The notes under the pieces: model-generated
Told to the model about the DNA's origin: nothing
The model's input: only the letters and a program-made list of their open reading frames with translations
Databases searched by the model: none
Assembly (NCBI RefSeq): GCF_001540865.1
Contig: NC_033640.1
Span: 8,699,170 to 8,763,169 of the forward strand
DNA length: 64,000 nt
Source: Ananas comosus
Lineage: Eukaryota > Streptophyta > Magnoliopsida > Poales > Bromeliaceae
Direction: 5' to 3'
Program-made: the position numbers and the translations under genes
Shown: positions 36,970-48,512 of the stretch, piece after piece
Layout of the letters: every line of letters begins with the position of its first letter
How positions within the stretch are numbered: position 1 is the first letter of the stretch

Positions 36970-37661
36970 TTTGAAGTAACGAATGAAATGGCCGAATTCG
37001 TATTTTTCTAAAAAATTCGAAAAAAAACACGTTTTTTTGGTCAAAAATGCTTATTTACGAATAATTCGCGATGGCCAAATTATTCGGCCAAAAATTCGGC
37101 TCGCCGCTCGCGGCCGCGTTCGCGCTCGCCCCCACGCCTGCGTTCGCCCCCGCGTTCGTGCCCGCTCTCACGCCCGCGCCCGTTCCCAAGCTCGCGCTCG
37201 CTGGCCGTGGTCGGCGCGGCTCGCCCAAAACAAAAAAAAAGAAAAAAAAAAAAAAAAAACCCTTTCCAACCAAAACAGAAAAAAAAAAAAACTTTCGGAC
37301 CCCAGCCCCCAAAAAAAAATCACTCGATCACAAAAATTTAATCTCTTATGAACTATTTTAATCTCTTATTTATTTATTTATTTCTTTATTTTAAGACATA
37401 ATATAGTTTGCTATTTTTTTACTTAATTAGTTTAATTTTGTAGCTCTTTATTCTTATATTCTTAAAAATGTGAATAGTTATACTAATAGCATAAATCTTG
37501 AGAGAAAAAAAATTTAATTTAATAGCCGAATTTTTTATCCCGAATTTTTAATTGGTGAACGTATAATATCCGTATAAATCACGTATCCGAATAATTGGCG
37601 AATCCGTTTTTTAGCCGTATTTTTTAACGAATTTAAAAATTAGAAGACGAATTTTATCCGA
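36970..37661. repeat. AT-rich repeat with a GC-rich minisatellite-like core
   Basis: Short words such as AATTCGCGAA, ATTCGGCCAAAAATTCGG and CGAATTTTT recur at both ends (36955-37105 and 37525-37661). 37105-37210 is a GC-rich run of GCTCGC, GCGTTCGC and GCCCGCG words with no gene-like frame. Homopolymer A runs follow. It ends at a contig edge. Confidence 0.5.
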
Positions 37662-37662
37662 N
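37662..37662. other. Single-N contig join without visible overlap
   Basis: Unlike the other four single-N joins, the sequences on the two sides do not repeat each other. Base composition jumps from AT-rich to GC-rich at this point. The missing KASI 5' exons should have lain on this side of the gene. Confidence 0.7.
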
Positions 37663-37980
37663 CCGCGGCGCCGCCGCGCTCTGCCTGGGTTTCTTCGCCC
37701 ACCACCACTGCCCCTGGCCCCGCCACAGCCACAAGCCCTTGCTGCGGCTGGCCAAGATGCTCTTCGACGACCTCCCCCTCTCGCCGCACCCCGGCTAGCT
37801 GGCCAAGCTGCGCAGCGGCAAGGGGTGCGCCAAGCGCCCGGTCTAGGCCCCCAAGCTGAGGCTTCCGATGTAGCTGGGCTTCTTGCTGGCGTCCATGCTG
37901 CTGACGTAGGCCATGCGGCAACAGCGGCCTTTCTTCCGCGACCTCTCGCGGCCTGAGCCGCAGCCTTCACGCCGAGTATC
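37663..37980 (+). pseudogene. Decayed GC-rich coding fragment, family not recognised
   Basis: One frame runs about 100 codons with strong G/C third positions and protein-like content (LCLGFFAHHHCPW, LLRLAKMLFDDLPLSPHP, LGFLLASMLL, MRQQRPFFRDLSRPEP). It is broken by four stops, all TAG, near 37796, 37844, 37871 and 37904. Each sits where CAG would fit. There is no start codon because the contig begins inside the fragment, and the frame fades into AT-rich DNA near 37980. I do not recognise the family. Confidence 0.5.
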
Positions 37981-40790
37981 CTTCCATCCATCATTAAACT
38001 TCTCATTATGATAGACATGTGAATATTTCATCCACATTTAAAATGTGAAGACAAGAATGCACCTGATAAAAATAGGTGTACAAAATAATTTTAAAAATAA
38101 AAATAAAAATTGATTCTGCCACAAACTAAGTTTTTTTATTTTTTCTTATTGTTCTCAATAAGAATAATATGGCAGTTTTTTTTCAAAATCTTAAAAGGCC
38201 GGCTTCATAAAATATAACGAATTTAGAACGATAAAAGTTAATAAGGCTTTATTAAACCTTATAACGATAAAATTCTAAATTAACCTTCGAAATAATTCTA
38301 GTATCAATCAATGCCGACGCCACTGCAACGATCCTCGCGACGCGGCGGCGCGAGAAGAGAGGGGGAGGGGATGGGGAGAGGTGGATGGATTGCATGGTTG
38401 TGGAGGTGATAAGAGAGATGAGCAAAATTGAACTGGAAAGGGGGCGGGAACAAAATGGATTGGCGTGATCTCCAGTTCACACAAACGATGCTCATATATA
38501 TTTGTACGAGGGAAAAATGCATGGATAGTCCCTCTCCTATTTCGACATTGCCATATGGTTTCTGAAAACTTTTGTATCGGATGCCGATACTCGTCCGATA
38601 CTCGTTCAACATGTGTCGAATACTTCATAAGAATATCCGACATTTTCAAAAATTTAAAAAAAGTTAAATTTGCGTTTTGAAGGATACATTAAAAATACTT
38701 GCTATATAGAGGATATGAGCTGTTTGGTATGCGTTATCCTATTAACGATTTGTAGAATTATTGTATTTAGTTTATTCCGTAAGTAAGCATGTCGGTAATG
38801 TTGAGTTATGTTGTTGGTAATGTTGAGTTATATTGCGCTAACATGACGCGTGCATTATAAAATTGTGATTAACAAAAAGTAAATAGTACTATAAATATGA
38901 AGAATTTTGTTTTTTCTATTGACAAAAGTAAATTATATATATTTAAGAGCACAGCAGTTTTTGTGTTTTTAAAATTCTCACAAAAAAAAAAATAAAAATT
39001 GAGATATTTAATTTCTTTCTAATTTTTTTAGTTATCTATTAAAATTAATTGATGGTTAAAATTTTGAAACCTTCTAATATCACTGTAGCTTTACTCATAA
39101 TAATAATATAACATTAAAAATATTTTATTATTATATTTCTCAAGTACAATATCGTAATTTTTTAAAAACTTATTGCTTTATTGGATCGTATTGTAGTACG
39201 CGGCATTTGTATTCTATACCCACGTACGACATGCGGATCGAGTTCTGCTAGAGTACTTTATTTTTCTTCGAACCATTTTATAAAACAACTACTGTACTAT
39301 AAAAATTTTTATATTTTTACAAGACTCATAATGTGAACTTTAATTAAATAAAAAAAAATTCAAACTCACGATCTTTTATTCTGATATCATGTGAAATAAT
39401 CATTATACTCTAAAATTTTAAAATATTAGAGAACGGTATTTACATATTTTTATATTTAACATATATTTATTCGATTCAACGGTTTAGATGTAAAAATACA
39501 GTAAGTAACAACTTATTATTATAACAGGTTAATGTCAGGCCGGTGCCGGTTCGCCACCCGACTAATGTCAGGACGGTAACCGGTCTTCCAAGTCAAAATT
39601 ATCGGTACCCAAATTAAAGTCGTCTTCCCAGTCAAAAAGGAAGGAATTAATTATATACAGGTCCTGTAAATATAATAAATTATAAATATATTTTTACGTA
39701 CAAATTTCAACGTTTATATTTTATTTTTACAAAAGCTATGATATTTTTAAATATATTTCTGCCGTTAGAATCCGTTAGAAAATTTTAGTTAACCATACGT
39801 TACATAATTAACCCTAGTTAGTTAATGAGGTGAATTGATTTTTTTATCACTCTTCAATTAATAGTTGAAATTTTTAGAGGAATATATTTGTGATGACAAA
39901 AAGGTCATTCCACTCATAAAATCGACAGTACTTTAACGGTAACAAACCAGAGTGACATATTTGAAAATATTAGGACTTTTATAAAAACAGCATATAAAAA
40001 TTGAACTTTGTAGGTATACATCTACAATTTTTATAGAGACAGCATATAAAAATTGAACTTTGTAGGAATATATCTAAATTTACTATATTTGCAAGGATCT
40101 TATAAAATTAATCCAAAAGAAAAAGACTAGCACAGTACCCAAAACGTGACTTCTCAGTAAAAATGCATAGAAACTAAAAAAAATTAACAACACATCAATC
40201 TAAAATACATCAAATTGATACAAAATTTTTAATTAATTACTACAACCGAATTTTGAATTCATAGCGTGTAACATACCTCACCTTATTATCCTCGGAAGAG
40301 GGGAGAGTGTCAAGGGGCTGATTCCCCGGCGTTCGAGATGGACGAAGCAACACGTGTTGTGGATGAGTGGGATGGAAAAATCTTAGCTACGGATTCGAAA
40401 CTAGCATGAAGGTGAGAGAGGACGAGGAAAAGAAGAAGAAGATTTTTCATTACTAGAATTTTGATTAAGAGAAGAAGATATAATATCATAGGAATAAAAA
40501 TATTAATTTATCTCATTAACTTACCAAAGTTAAGTATTTTATTTATATTTAAGTATATTTTTTCAGAAGGGTTATTTTTTAAAATATTAAAATTTTTACA
40601 GGAATAAGATTATAAAGTTGAATTTTGTAGAAATATTTTTATTATTTGATTTGTTTACATACAGTTATTTGCAATTAACCATAAAAAAAAAAAGTCAAAC
40701 CATGGTACCTTAATTTAAAGATTTGAAGAAAAAAAAAAATCTCATGACCCAAAAGTCCCAAACCCTAATTGTTAGTAGTCAGCAAATCAA
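37981..40790. other. Intergenic AT-rich DNA, mostly unrecognised
   Basis: No gene is seen. 38570-38645 has the repeated word GATACTCGTCCGATACTCG. 39530-39650 has repeats of CGGT and GTC(A/T)TCC words. 39670-40110 is a member of the dispersed family noted at 7140 (GTTAGAATCCGTTAGAAAATTT, AACGGTAACAAACCAGA). Confidence 0.45.
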
Positions 40791-40799
40791 AGTTGGCCG

Positions 40800-41010
40800 T
40801 CCTCCCTGTTATTATTCAGGGAATTCTACACTGTCACACTTGCACTATGTCATCTATACAAGCCAATCATATTTCTTCTTTTCAAATAAAAATACAATAA
40901 AAATATTTTTTTATAATCATGATGGGATATATATTTCTAAAAGGAGATATTTGATTGGTTTGTTACGCCACATCACCAATATACTCCGTGCATTCTAGAA
41001 TTTTTTGTTA
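40800..41010. repeat. Inverted member of the TTCTAGAATGCA repeat family
   Basis: Read on the minus strand it gives AAAAAATTCTAGAATGCA, a GTGATGTGGC stretch, AACCAATCAAAT, ATTTTTATTGTATTTTTA and GATGACATAGTGCAAG, the same order as 7780-8010. Confidence 0.6.
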
Positions 41011-42412
41011 TTATCACATCCACCGCTCGGAAGAACCACAAAGAGATTTTTATTAAAAAAATAAAAAATTACAATTTCTTTTTTAATGTAGATTTTTTCA
41101 TTCTTCATGTCTATATATATTTTTTCTCATTTTTTTGAGTTTCATCTTTTAATTTTTATAGGTTGTTGGGTAATAAAAATATCTTTTTTTAAAAAAAAAT
41201 AGTTCTTTATGGGTTTTCGGGTTCGGATTCGGATTTTGGATTTTTAGTCGCATTCGGATTTAGATATGGATTTTTAAAATCCGCCTTATTCGGGTTTGGT
41301 AGTCGGGTTCGAATTTGGATTTTTGAAATCAGCCCTGAATCCGACCCGTTGGCATCCCTATCTCCGTCTCATCTTTCATAAATTGAAAGTAGATATATTT
41401 TTACAAAACTTATGATTAGATTTATCTCTTCAAAAAAATTTTAGTTTACAAATATACCCTTCAAAAGTTCTGATTTGCTAATATATGGTTTCTGCCATTT
41501 GATTCACTGTTAGATTTTTTAGTAGTGGGTGTCTAAAATAACTATTTTGTTCTTATAAATTTGTTGTGTAAAAACGCGTGCGGTGTACCTCATGTTGAGG
41601 CTCTCGCTTTCGACGTCGTTGCTACCGTAGGTCTCGCTGTCGCTAACCATGTATAAAAAAGAATAAGTTTCGGAACATGACATCAACATTGGAATACAAA
41701 TTATATATATAAGTGATAAAAAGATCATTTTACCTCTTAGCTAATCGCAATGATCTCTTTTAATTCATAATTATCTAAATTTTGATAACAGCGGGATATA
41801 TTTACAGACGAAAGGTCTTTTGTTAAGGATATATTTAATAACTTAAGTTTTATACAAATATAATTATTATTTGATATATTTGCAGGGAATCATATGCAAT
41901 TATTCCATTTCTAAATGCCAATCAATCCCTTGTCAAATTAAGGAACAAAATTCTTCAATATTCTTTGGAAAAAATATCTCATCTAATATATATGATATAT
42001 CCCTACATAATTAATGACTTAGTTTATAAGTATCAACGTTAATACCAACGCATTGCGCGCCATGTCGTACCACAAACTCCACACGATTCCATTCACCTAA
42101 TTAATATTTCATAATTAATGCCTTAGATTTCAATCTAATTTGGTTCATACAATCTACATTATCTAAGAATTTGATGCAGTAAAAATTTTGATATTTTGGA
42201 AACACATTATCTTGCATCAGGTATAATTATTTAGATAAATCAAACAGTAGAAAAACTGATGCATATGATTAGTCATATGTGTGTCGGATGAGCTGTAACT
42301 AATAACGAGATTTAAGTATTTTACGCTGATAGATTTAGACCCAACAAATTATTATTAGCATTAGTGAGTTTGTGTGATTGAGTCTGACAAGAATATCAGG
42401 GTTTAAAATGAG
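41011..42412. other. Intergenic AT-rich DNA
   Basis: 41205-41350 holds a GGGTTCGGATTCGGATTT word repeat. 41390-41910 looks like another copy of the dispersed family (right end GATATATTTGCAGGGAATCATATGC). No gene is seen. Confidence 0.4.
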
Positions 42413-42577
42413 TTTTTTTTTTTTTTTTTTTTTTGAGAAATAGATAGCACGCTATCTGCTTCGTTTATTTCATTTAGAAATAAGCTTAGTTAGTGTTGTG
42501 AATCAACTACAATTCGAACTTGGGTTTCGGGTACCAACCATCAAGTCCTTTGTCACTTGCTCTAGGGACAGTCGGTT
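42413..42577 (-). mobile_element. tRNA-derived SINE, second copy
   Basis: Same family as 31690-31845: minus-strand head AACCGACTGTCCCTAGAGC, A-box-like CAAAGGACTTGATGG, B-box region ACCCAAGTTCGAATT, then ATAAACGAAGCAG, ATAGCGTGCTATCTATT and a poly-A tail of about 20. No target duplication is clear. Confidence 0.75.
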
Positions 42578-44355
42578 ACATTGTTACAGCTTATGCTATT
42601 AAAACCTATGGTATGGTTGATTTATTTGTTTAGTCGTATTTCCAAAGCTAGAAATAAATAGCATTGGTCGTATTGCCAATAAGCCTACGAGCCATTTATG
42701 TTTCAATAGTTAATTAGGTGGCAAAATCTACAAAGAATCTGGTACGTGATCTTGTAGAGGTGGAGGATTAATTAAAGAAACACCACGTGAGGTGCGAGAG
42801 TACCAAAATGTGGAGCTTAAATTTAGGCCATGTTTGGTTTACGAGTTGAATGGAAATTGAAAATGATGTTGGATTGCATTAAAATGAAAAATAATGATGA
42901 ATTATATAAAAATATTTAGTTCATTAGTAAAATAAAAGTTTAGAATTTTCAGAAAAAAAAGTTTGATTAAGAGAAAGAGAGAGTGCCTGTAAGAGAGAGT
43001 TTTCAATGATCTATACTAGAAATGGAGCCGTAAATCAGATTGAGCCATAAATGTATTCGGTCATTACCATTCCAGAGTGGAATAGGAATTAGAATCCGAT
43101 TCCCGTAAAATAAACGGTAACTATTGAAATCAATAAATTCTTATTCCGATTTAATAGTCTAAAATATTTGAATCAAACAAGTCTTTAGAGTTTGTGTCAC
43201 CGGATTTGGCTTAGGAGGCATTCGATTGGGTGCATGGAAGTTGACGATCGAATTCGGGACATTCATGGCAATCTGTACGTGCGCTTGCTCGGATCATGTC
43301 ATGAAATTAGCATGCGTTTGTATCCAACTACTGCAATTGGTTCGAACTGCATCTGCAGCAGTTACGAAAAGTAATTTTGAACAAAAGATAAATTTATTTT
43401 TTAATTATTTTTTAAAAAAATATATTTTTATGCCAGAGATAATCTCATGACTATATATTTAAAGTGATAAAATACAGACAAGCATAGTGGAAGGGTTTAC
43501 TATGAACATGATAGATCTACATAGCATATAAAATTTATAAAATTAAATACATATCAATATTCAGGATGATAAATAGAATTATAAAATAACTTACATAGAG
43601 TCATAGAAAAAATAATTTTTACCAATCAGCGGAAGCGAGAAGTGAAACGATGGTATAAATATTATTAACCAAACCTTGGGTGATTTGATTTTTCCTCTCC
43701 TCCAAGGCAAAATTCTATAGAACTGAAGCTAATATTTTATCAAAATGATGTGAGAAGTTGGTAAGACCAGTAATCTTTTATATAGAGTCCATATCGACTT
43801 TCCATCGAAGTTTGATTACAATTTTATTTGATTTAAATAGATAGAAAATGAGTACAATATATTATATCAATCAATTCTATATCTATTAAATCTTTATTTA
43901 TAAAAAAAATCATATTTGAATATGATTAATTAAGTTTTTATGAAAATTCTTACAGGATATCCAAACTTTAAAAATTATTATTTAATATCAAACCTTTCAA
44001 TTTATTGAATATCAGTCAATCAACGGCACTTTGACTTCAAATTTTGAATGTATCATTTATCTTCATAGATTTAACTAGTAAACTTCATGTGATATTCACA
44101 ACTATAAATTTAATTAGCTTAAATTTTGAAGTCAAAGTATCTTTCAGTGACTCAAATTAAACAAATTGGCCAATATGTAAAATTAAAATTTTAAAAAATT
44201 TGATAGCCAACTCAAGTTGGTCCATAGTTCACATATACTTTTTACTTAAAAAAAAAAAAACAAATTTCTTGCTATCCTGATTGACTGAATGTATAGAAAA
44301 TTGACAATAGATCAAAATGTAAATTGAGTGTAGAGATCAAATCTAAATGAACAAA
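42578..44355. other. Intergenic AT-rich DNA
   Basis: 42826-43185 starts GGCCATGTTTGGTTTACGAG and ends near TTGAATCAAACAAG, a possible worn MITE. 43970-44180 resembles 53770-54070 (GGTACTTTGACTTCAA, GCTTAAATTTTGAA), a shared low-copy repeat. No gene is seen. Confidence 0.4.
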
Positions 44356-45074
44356 GGGGCCGTTTGGTTGGATGCAGTTGTAAAAATAGTATAGTTGGAA
44401 GTACATGCAGTTGTAGATGCTGCAGTCATAACTATATTTAGCCTGTTTGGTTTTATGCAGTTGCAATTGTTGCAGTTATATTTCTTCTGTTTGGTAGTCT
44501 GCAGTTGAGATTTGTATTTGTAAATTCTGTCAATTTTTAGATGAAAATGTGAGATTACCTCTTCTGAGCATAACGCAATTATGTTTTAATTATTAATTAA
44601 GACTTTTATATCTATATATAATTTATATATTATAAAATTATATATAAATTTAATAAATTTTAAATGTAAATATATTATAAATTTGGTCAAAATAAAAATT
44701 AAGATATTATTAAACTAGCAGACTGAAAAACAAAAAGCGTACGAAAAAAATTTATTGACCCAAACAGATATTACAAAATCTTATCAGATTTCATGAATAT
44801 GTATTTTTAGAAAAAAAATAAAAAAAATAAGCGTATGAAAAAAAAAATAATCACACTTTGTTTATTTTTTTAATGGGTAAGCCGACTCCGACTCAACTGC
44901 TGCAGTTGGTACTACGGCCAATTTGGCTGCAATACCAACTGCTGTAATTGGGCCTTTTCGTGCAGATGCAACTGCAGCAGTTAGGCCTAACTGCACCAAA
45001 CCAAATAAAAAATTAATAGATGCATGTATTTCCAACTGCAATGCAGTTGAAAATGTATGCAACCAAACAGCCCC
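44356..45074. mobile_element. DNA transposon (non-autonomous), GGGGCCGTTTGGTTG ends, 719 bp
   Basis: The ends GGGGCCGTTTGGTTGGATGCAG and CATGCAACC-like ... CAACCAAACAGCCCC are inverted repeats, with GCAGTTG words repeated inside both arms. The flanks are AAA on both sides, a possible 3-bp target duplication. No transposase frame is present. Confidence 0.7.
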
Positions 45075-45116
45075 AAAGTGAAGTAGCATGCTACATTCCT
45101 CTCTCTCTCTCTCTCA

Positions 45117-45322
45117 GATAAACATCAAATAGTTAAGGTAGATTTCTAAATAATAGGGTGACAAAAAAAAAAGTGAACTTCAGTTTCCCCCTGCGATTTA
45201 GCTTATTTTTACTTTGTTATCATCTTGTTCATAAAATTACACTCAACTATACTATGGTTTAATTCATTTTTATTTTGTCACCCTATTATTTAGAAATCTA
45301 CCTTAACTATTTGATGTTTATC
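45117..45322. repeat. Foldback with a perfect 50-bp inverted repeat
   Basis: The arm at 45117-45166 (GATAAACATCAAATAGTTAA...) is the exact reverse complement of 45273-45322, around a loop of about 106 bp. A transcript would form a long hairpin. It could be a young foldback element. There is no sign of a gene. Confidence 0.85.
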
Positions 45323-46089
45323 AAAAAATTTTGCTTTCCTATCTTATTTGATTCCAGATTTTATAGGTAAAAATAGTTTTTTGAATCATATAATGGCAAA
45401 ATAAAAATGAGCTAAATCATAAGGCAGCAAATTAAATTTATCTAAGGAAAAAAAAAATATATTTGATGCCTCAAACAATGCAAAACCCATTTACAATGAT
45501 AAACTTTATGAATGTCTATTCATTCGTCAGTCCTAATTAAGTTAGGTTTAAGTTTAACCACCAAAACCCAAGCTTTGTAAATTGTTACTAATCATCTCTC
45601 ATTTTAAATAAAAAATGATAATTTTTATTTTCTAGAGTAATCTCATTATACCATATAAAAAATAATAAACATATACAAAAGTAACTTTCAAGTTTCAACT
45701 ACAAACAACCAAATAAAATATTTCTAATTTTATCGACCTAAATTATATGCAACCAAACAAATTAGATGCAAAAAAAAAAATTATATTTGCAGTTGTTATG
45801 CTAATTATATGTATCTATAAAACGCTAGATTCAGAGGTTTTTTTTAAAATACTATAATAGAGTGCGATCAAAATTCATTCATAACTTAATGCCAAATGCA
45901 ATGGCCCAATCACTGAGCATAATTAATTTCTTTAAGAAAAACTTAATTGATGTGATACATATTTTTTTGAAAATAAAATAGACTAATTGTTATTATCCGA
46001 ATAATTGATGTTTAAAAGAATTTATTTTATACTTTTCAACTAATGTAAAATTTTTAATGGTTTAAAAATTTTTAATGGTATAATTAATG

Positions 46090-47055
46090 TTTTAAAATTT
46101 TTTAATTGCATACATGTCCCTGCAAATATAGAGAATTACAAATATATTTCTGTAAAGTTCAACATTCGTATATTGTCCCTACAAAAATCCTAATATTTTC
46201 GAATATATGCCTGTCGTTAGAATTTGTTAGAAAAATTTAGTTAACCATGGTTAAATACTTAATCCTGGTTAATTTATGAGATAACTTGACATTCTTATCC
46301 CTCTTATATTATACTGTTGTGGCTTCTGGATGGACATATCTGTGATGGCAAAATTGACATTTTGTTTTATTTATTTGTTGTTAAAATATAAACACGTTCC
46401 AAATGGTAACAAATTAGAGGGATGTATTTAAAAATATTAAACTGTTGTAGAAACAACATATAAAAGTTAGGGACAATTGCCTATATACTCCTGAAAAGTT
46501 TCCGACTTTCTGAATTACCCCTCTTAGAAGGCTAATATTGAAAATACTTTTTTTTATGTTCCAACCTATTTCAAATATATCCATAGAGTTAAAATCTGTT
46601 AATGAACTCTATTTTCTCTATAAAATTACTATTTTACCCTTTTCAAATATATCATTCTACCAGCACTGACTTTTCTTATTTGCCCTTAAGTTAGGGGCAC
46701 AAAAAGTATTTTGTTTTTAGTCTTTTCAAATATACCCTTCTACCATCACCAACATTTCTTATTTGCCCTTAAGTTAAGGGCAAAAGTGACATTTTAATTT
46801 TTTTTTTAACTGTAATAGATATTTAATTCACGTTTAACCTAAATTAACTTAACGGGTGATAACTATAGGGGTATTTTAGAATAGCGGAGGAACATATGAG
46901 GGGTATATTGAAAAGAAAAAAAAAGTAAAGGTAAATAACATATTTTCAAAGTTTTGAGGGGTATATAAGCAATTATTCCTAAAATTAAGTTAAATTTTGT
47001 AAGAATATATTTGTAATTTACTATGTTTGCAGGGATCTATATGTATGTAACCCTA
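46090..47055. mobile_element. Nested non-autonomous elements
   Basis: The outer element has the dispersed-family marks (GTTAGAATTTGTTAGAAAAATTTAG at the left, TTTGCAGGGATCTATATG at the right). The inner insert, about 46460-46980, has ends AGGGACAATTGCCTATATACTCC and GGGGTATATAAGCAATTATTCCT, inverted repeats of each other. It interrupts the outer element in its CATATAAAAGTT ... AAATTTTGTAAGAATAT part. Confidence 0.6.
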
Positions 47056-47119
47056 TTATTTATATGAGTGCTTGTGTTTTTGGTCCAATGGATCAAATAA
47101 TTTTGGTCCTTTGGAACAA

Positions 47120-47370
47120 AAACCTCCTCCTAAAGTCTGCTGTGAACTTGGGAGGAGATCTCCTGGCCCGAGAAGCTCCAAGGCAAGGTTTGGGCTGTGC
47201 TGGCCCGGCTGGCATGGCCCAAGCGGGACGTGCCGTGCCTGGCCATTGGGCCCAAGACGAGAGACCCAGTACGACCCTCAAGCTCGGTCCAGGCCGGGCT
47301 GGCACAGCACATGCCGTGCTCCAGTCCGGCCGGAGATCGTGGGCCGCCCAGCCCGTTTTACATTCCTAGT
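47120..47370. repeat. GC-rich GGCCC/GTGCCGTGC repeat
   Basis: A GC-rich island with repeated GGCCCGG, GGCATGG, GTGCCGTGCC and GGGCCG words, similar in style to 62220-62410. Open frames exist in several phases, typical of a GC-rich repeat rather than a gene. Confidence 0.5.
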
Positions 47371-47846
47371 CATACACATTATAATTTATGGGTCTGTATT
47401 GTTGTAAAGCCTCAACACTCCCACGTCGAATGAAAAAATGATTAGGCTTAGTTTTGTATTAAGATCTATCTAACGCTATTAGATAAAATGGAGTTAGAGT
47501 AAAAGTATATAGATATATGCTTTTGCGTTTTCCGATGACACCGTAGAAAGTATATCATATCAACTCATCGCTACGTGCGGAACGCAATATTACGTACGAA
47601 AACAAACATGATGTTTTCCTATCGTAATTTCTCACCGCACGTAACACAATTTTCTCGCAATTTCCAAATAAAGTCTAAAATATATGAGGCATACACGCTA
47701 GTAATAATAATTAAATTTAATTATTTTGGGCCCAACGAATTATTATTGCTAGCGGATAAGGCCGTTACAATTGTGCACCGAAAAAAAACCTTCAAAGAAT
47801 CACTTTCCCATCGAACTCCGATTCGACCAAAACCGGGCGAGTCGGA

Positions 47847-48467
47847 ATGGGAAGGATTTGGGCGTCGCAGTCCGCGCTCCTTCTCCGCGACTTCCTCCTC
47901 ATCTTCCTCCTCTTCTTCGGGTACGCAAAGCTCGCTCACAAGTTTCTTTTTTTTTTTGTGTGTGTACGTCCTCTAAAATACTCTTATTAGGGTTTTACTC
48001 AGCTTCTACCCAAATTCTCGCATCATCCGAACAAATTCGCTTTTGTTTCAGTTCAATTTCTCACACTTCGTATTTGCATTTGATCCGCCCTTTATTTAGC
48101 AGTGCTAATCATAGAATCTTTCTACTTAAAACCCTTTTTTATTATTATTATTTTTTAAAAAATAGAATCTCTGTGTAGGAATAAACAAACGGTAAATTGC
48201 TTCCAATCATTAACAAGGAATAATAAAAATTTAGAAGCAGCGTTTTTTTTCTTTTGTTTTTAAATTCTTTTTTAAATCAGTTGTCATTCGTCATTTTGCT
48301 GGAATGCATTGTAAGTTAACCAATCATGACAATAAATAAAAAAAAAATCCTTCTGACTGTATATAAAATTATATAGAATTAGTTTTAAAAAAAATAAAAA
48401 ATAGCAACAATACCAAATGAGGCCTAAACTATTTGATTCGTTTTTACAACACCTCTAGAGAGCCTAC

Positions 48468-48512
<45 letters not shown>

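Noticed and set aside
47064..47433. Four overlapping frames of 60-111 codons
   Set aside because: They lie in a GC-rich repeat with similar words at 62220. Open frames in many phases and the proline/glycine bias indicate no gene.
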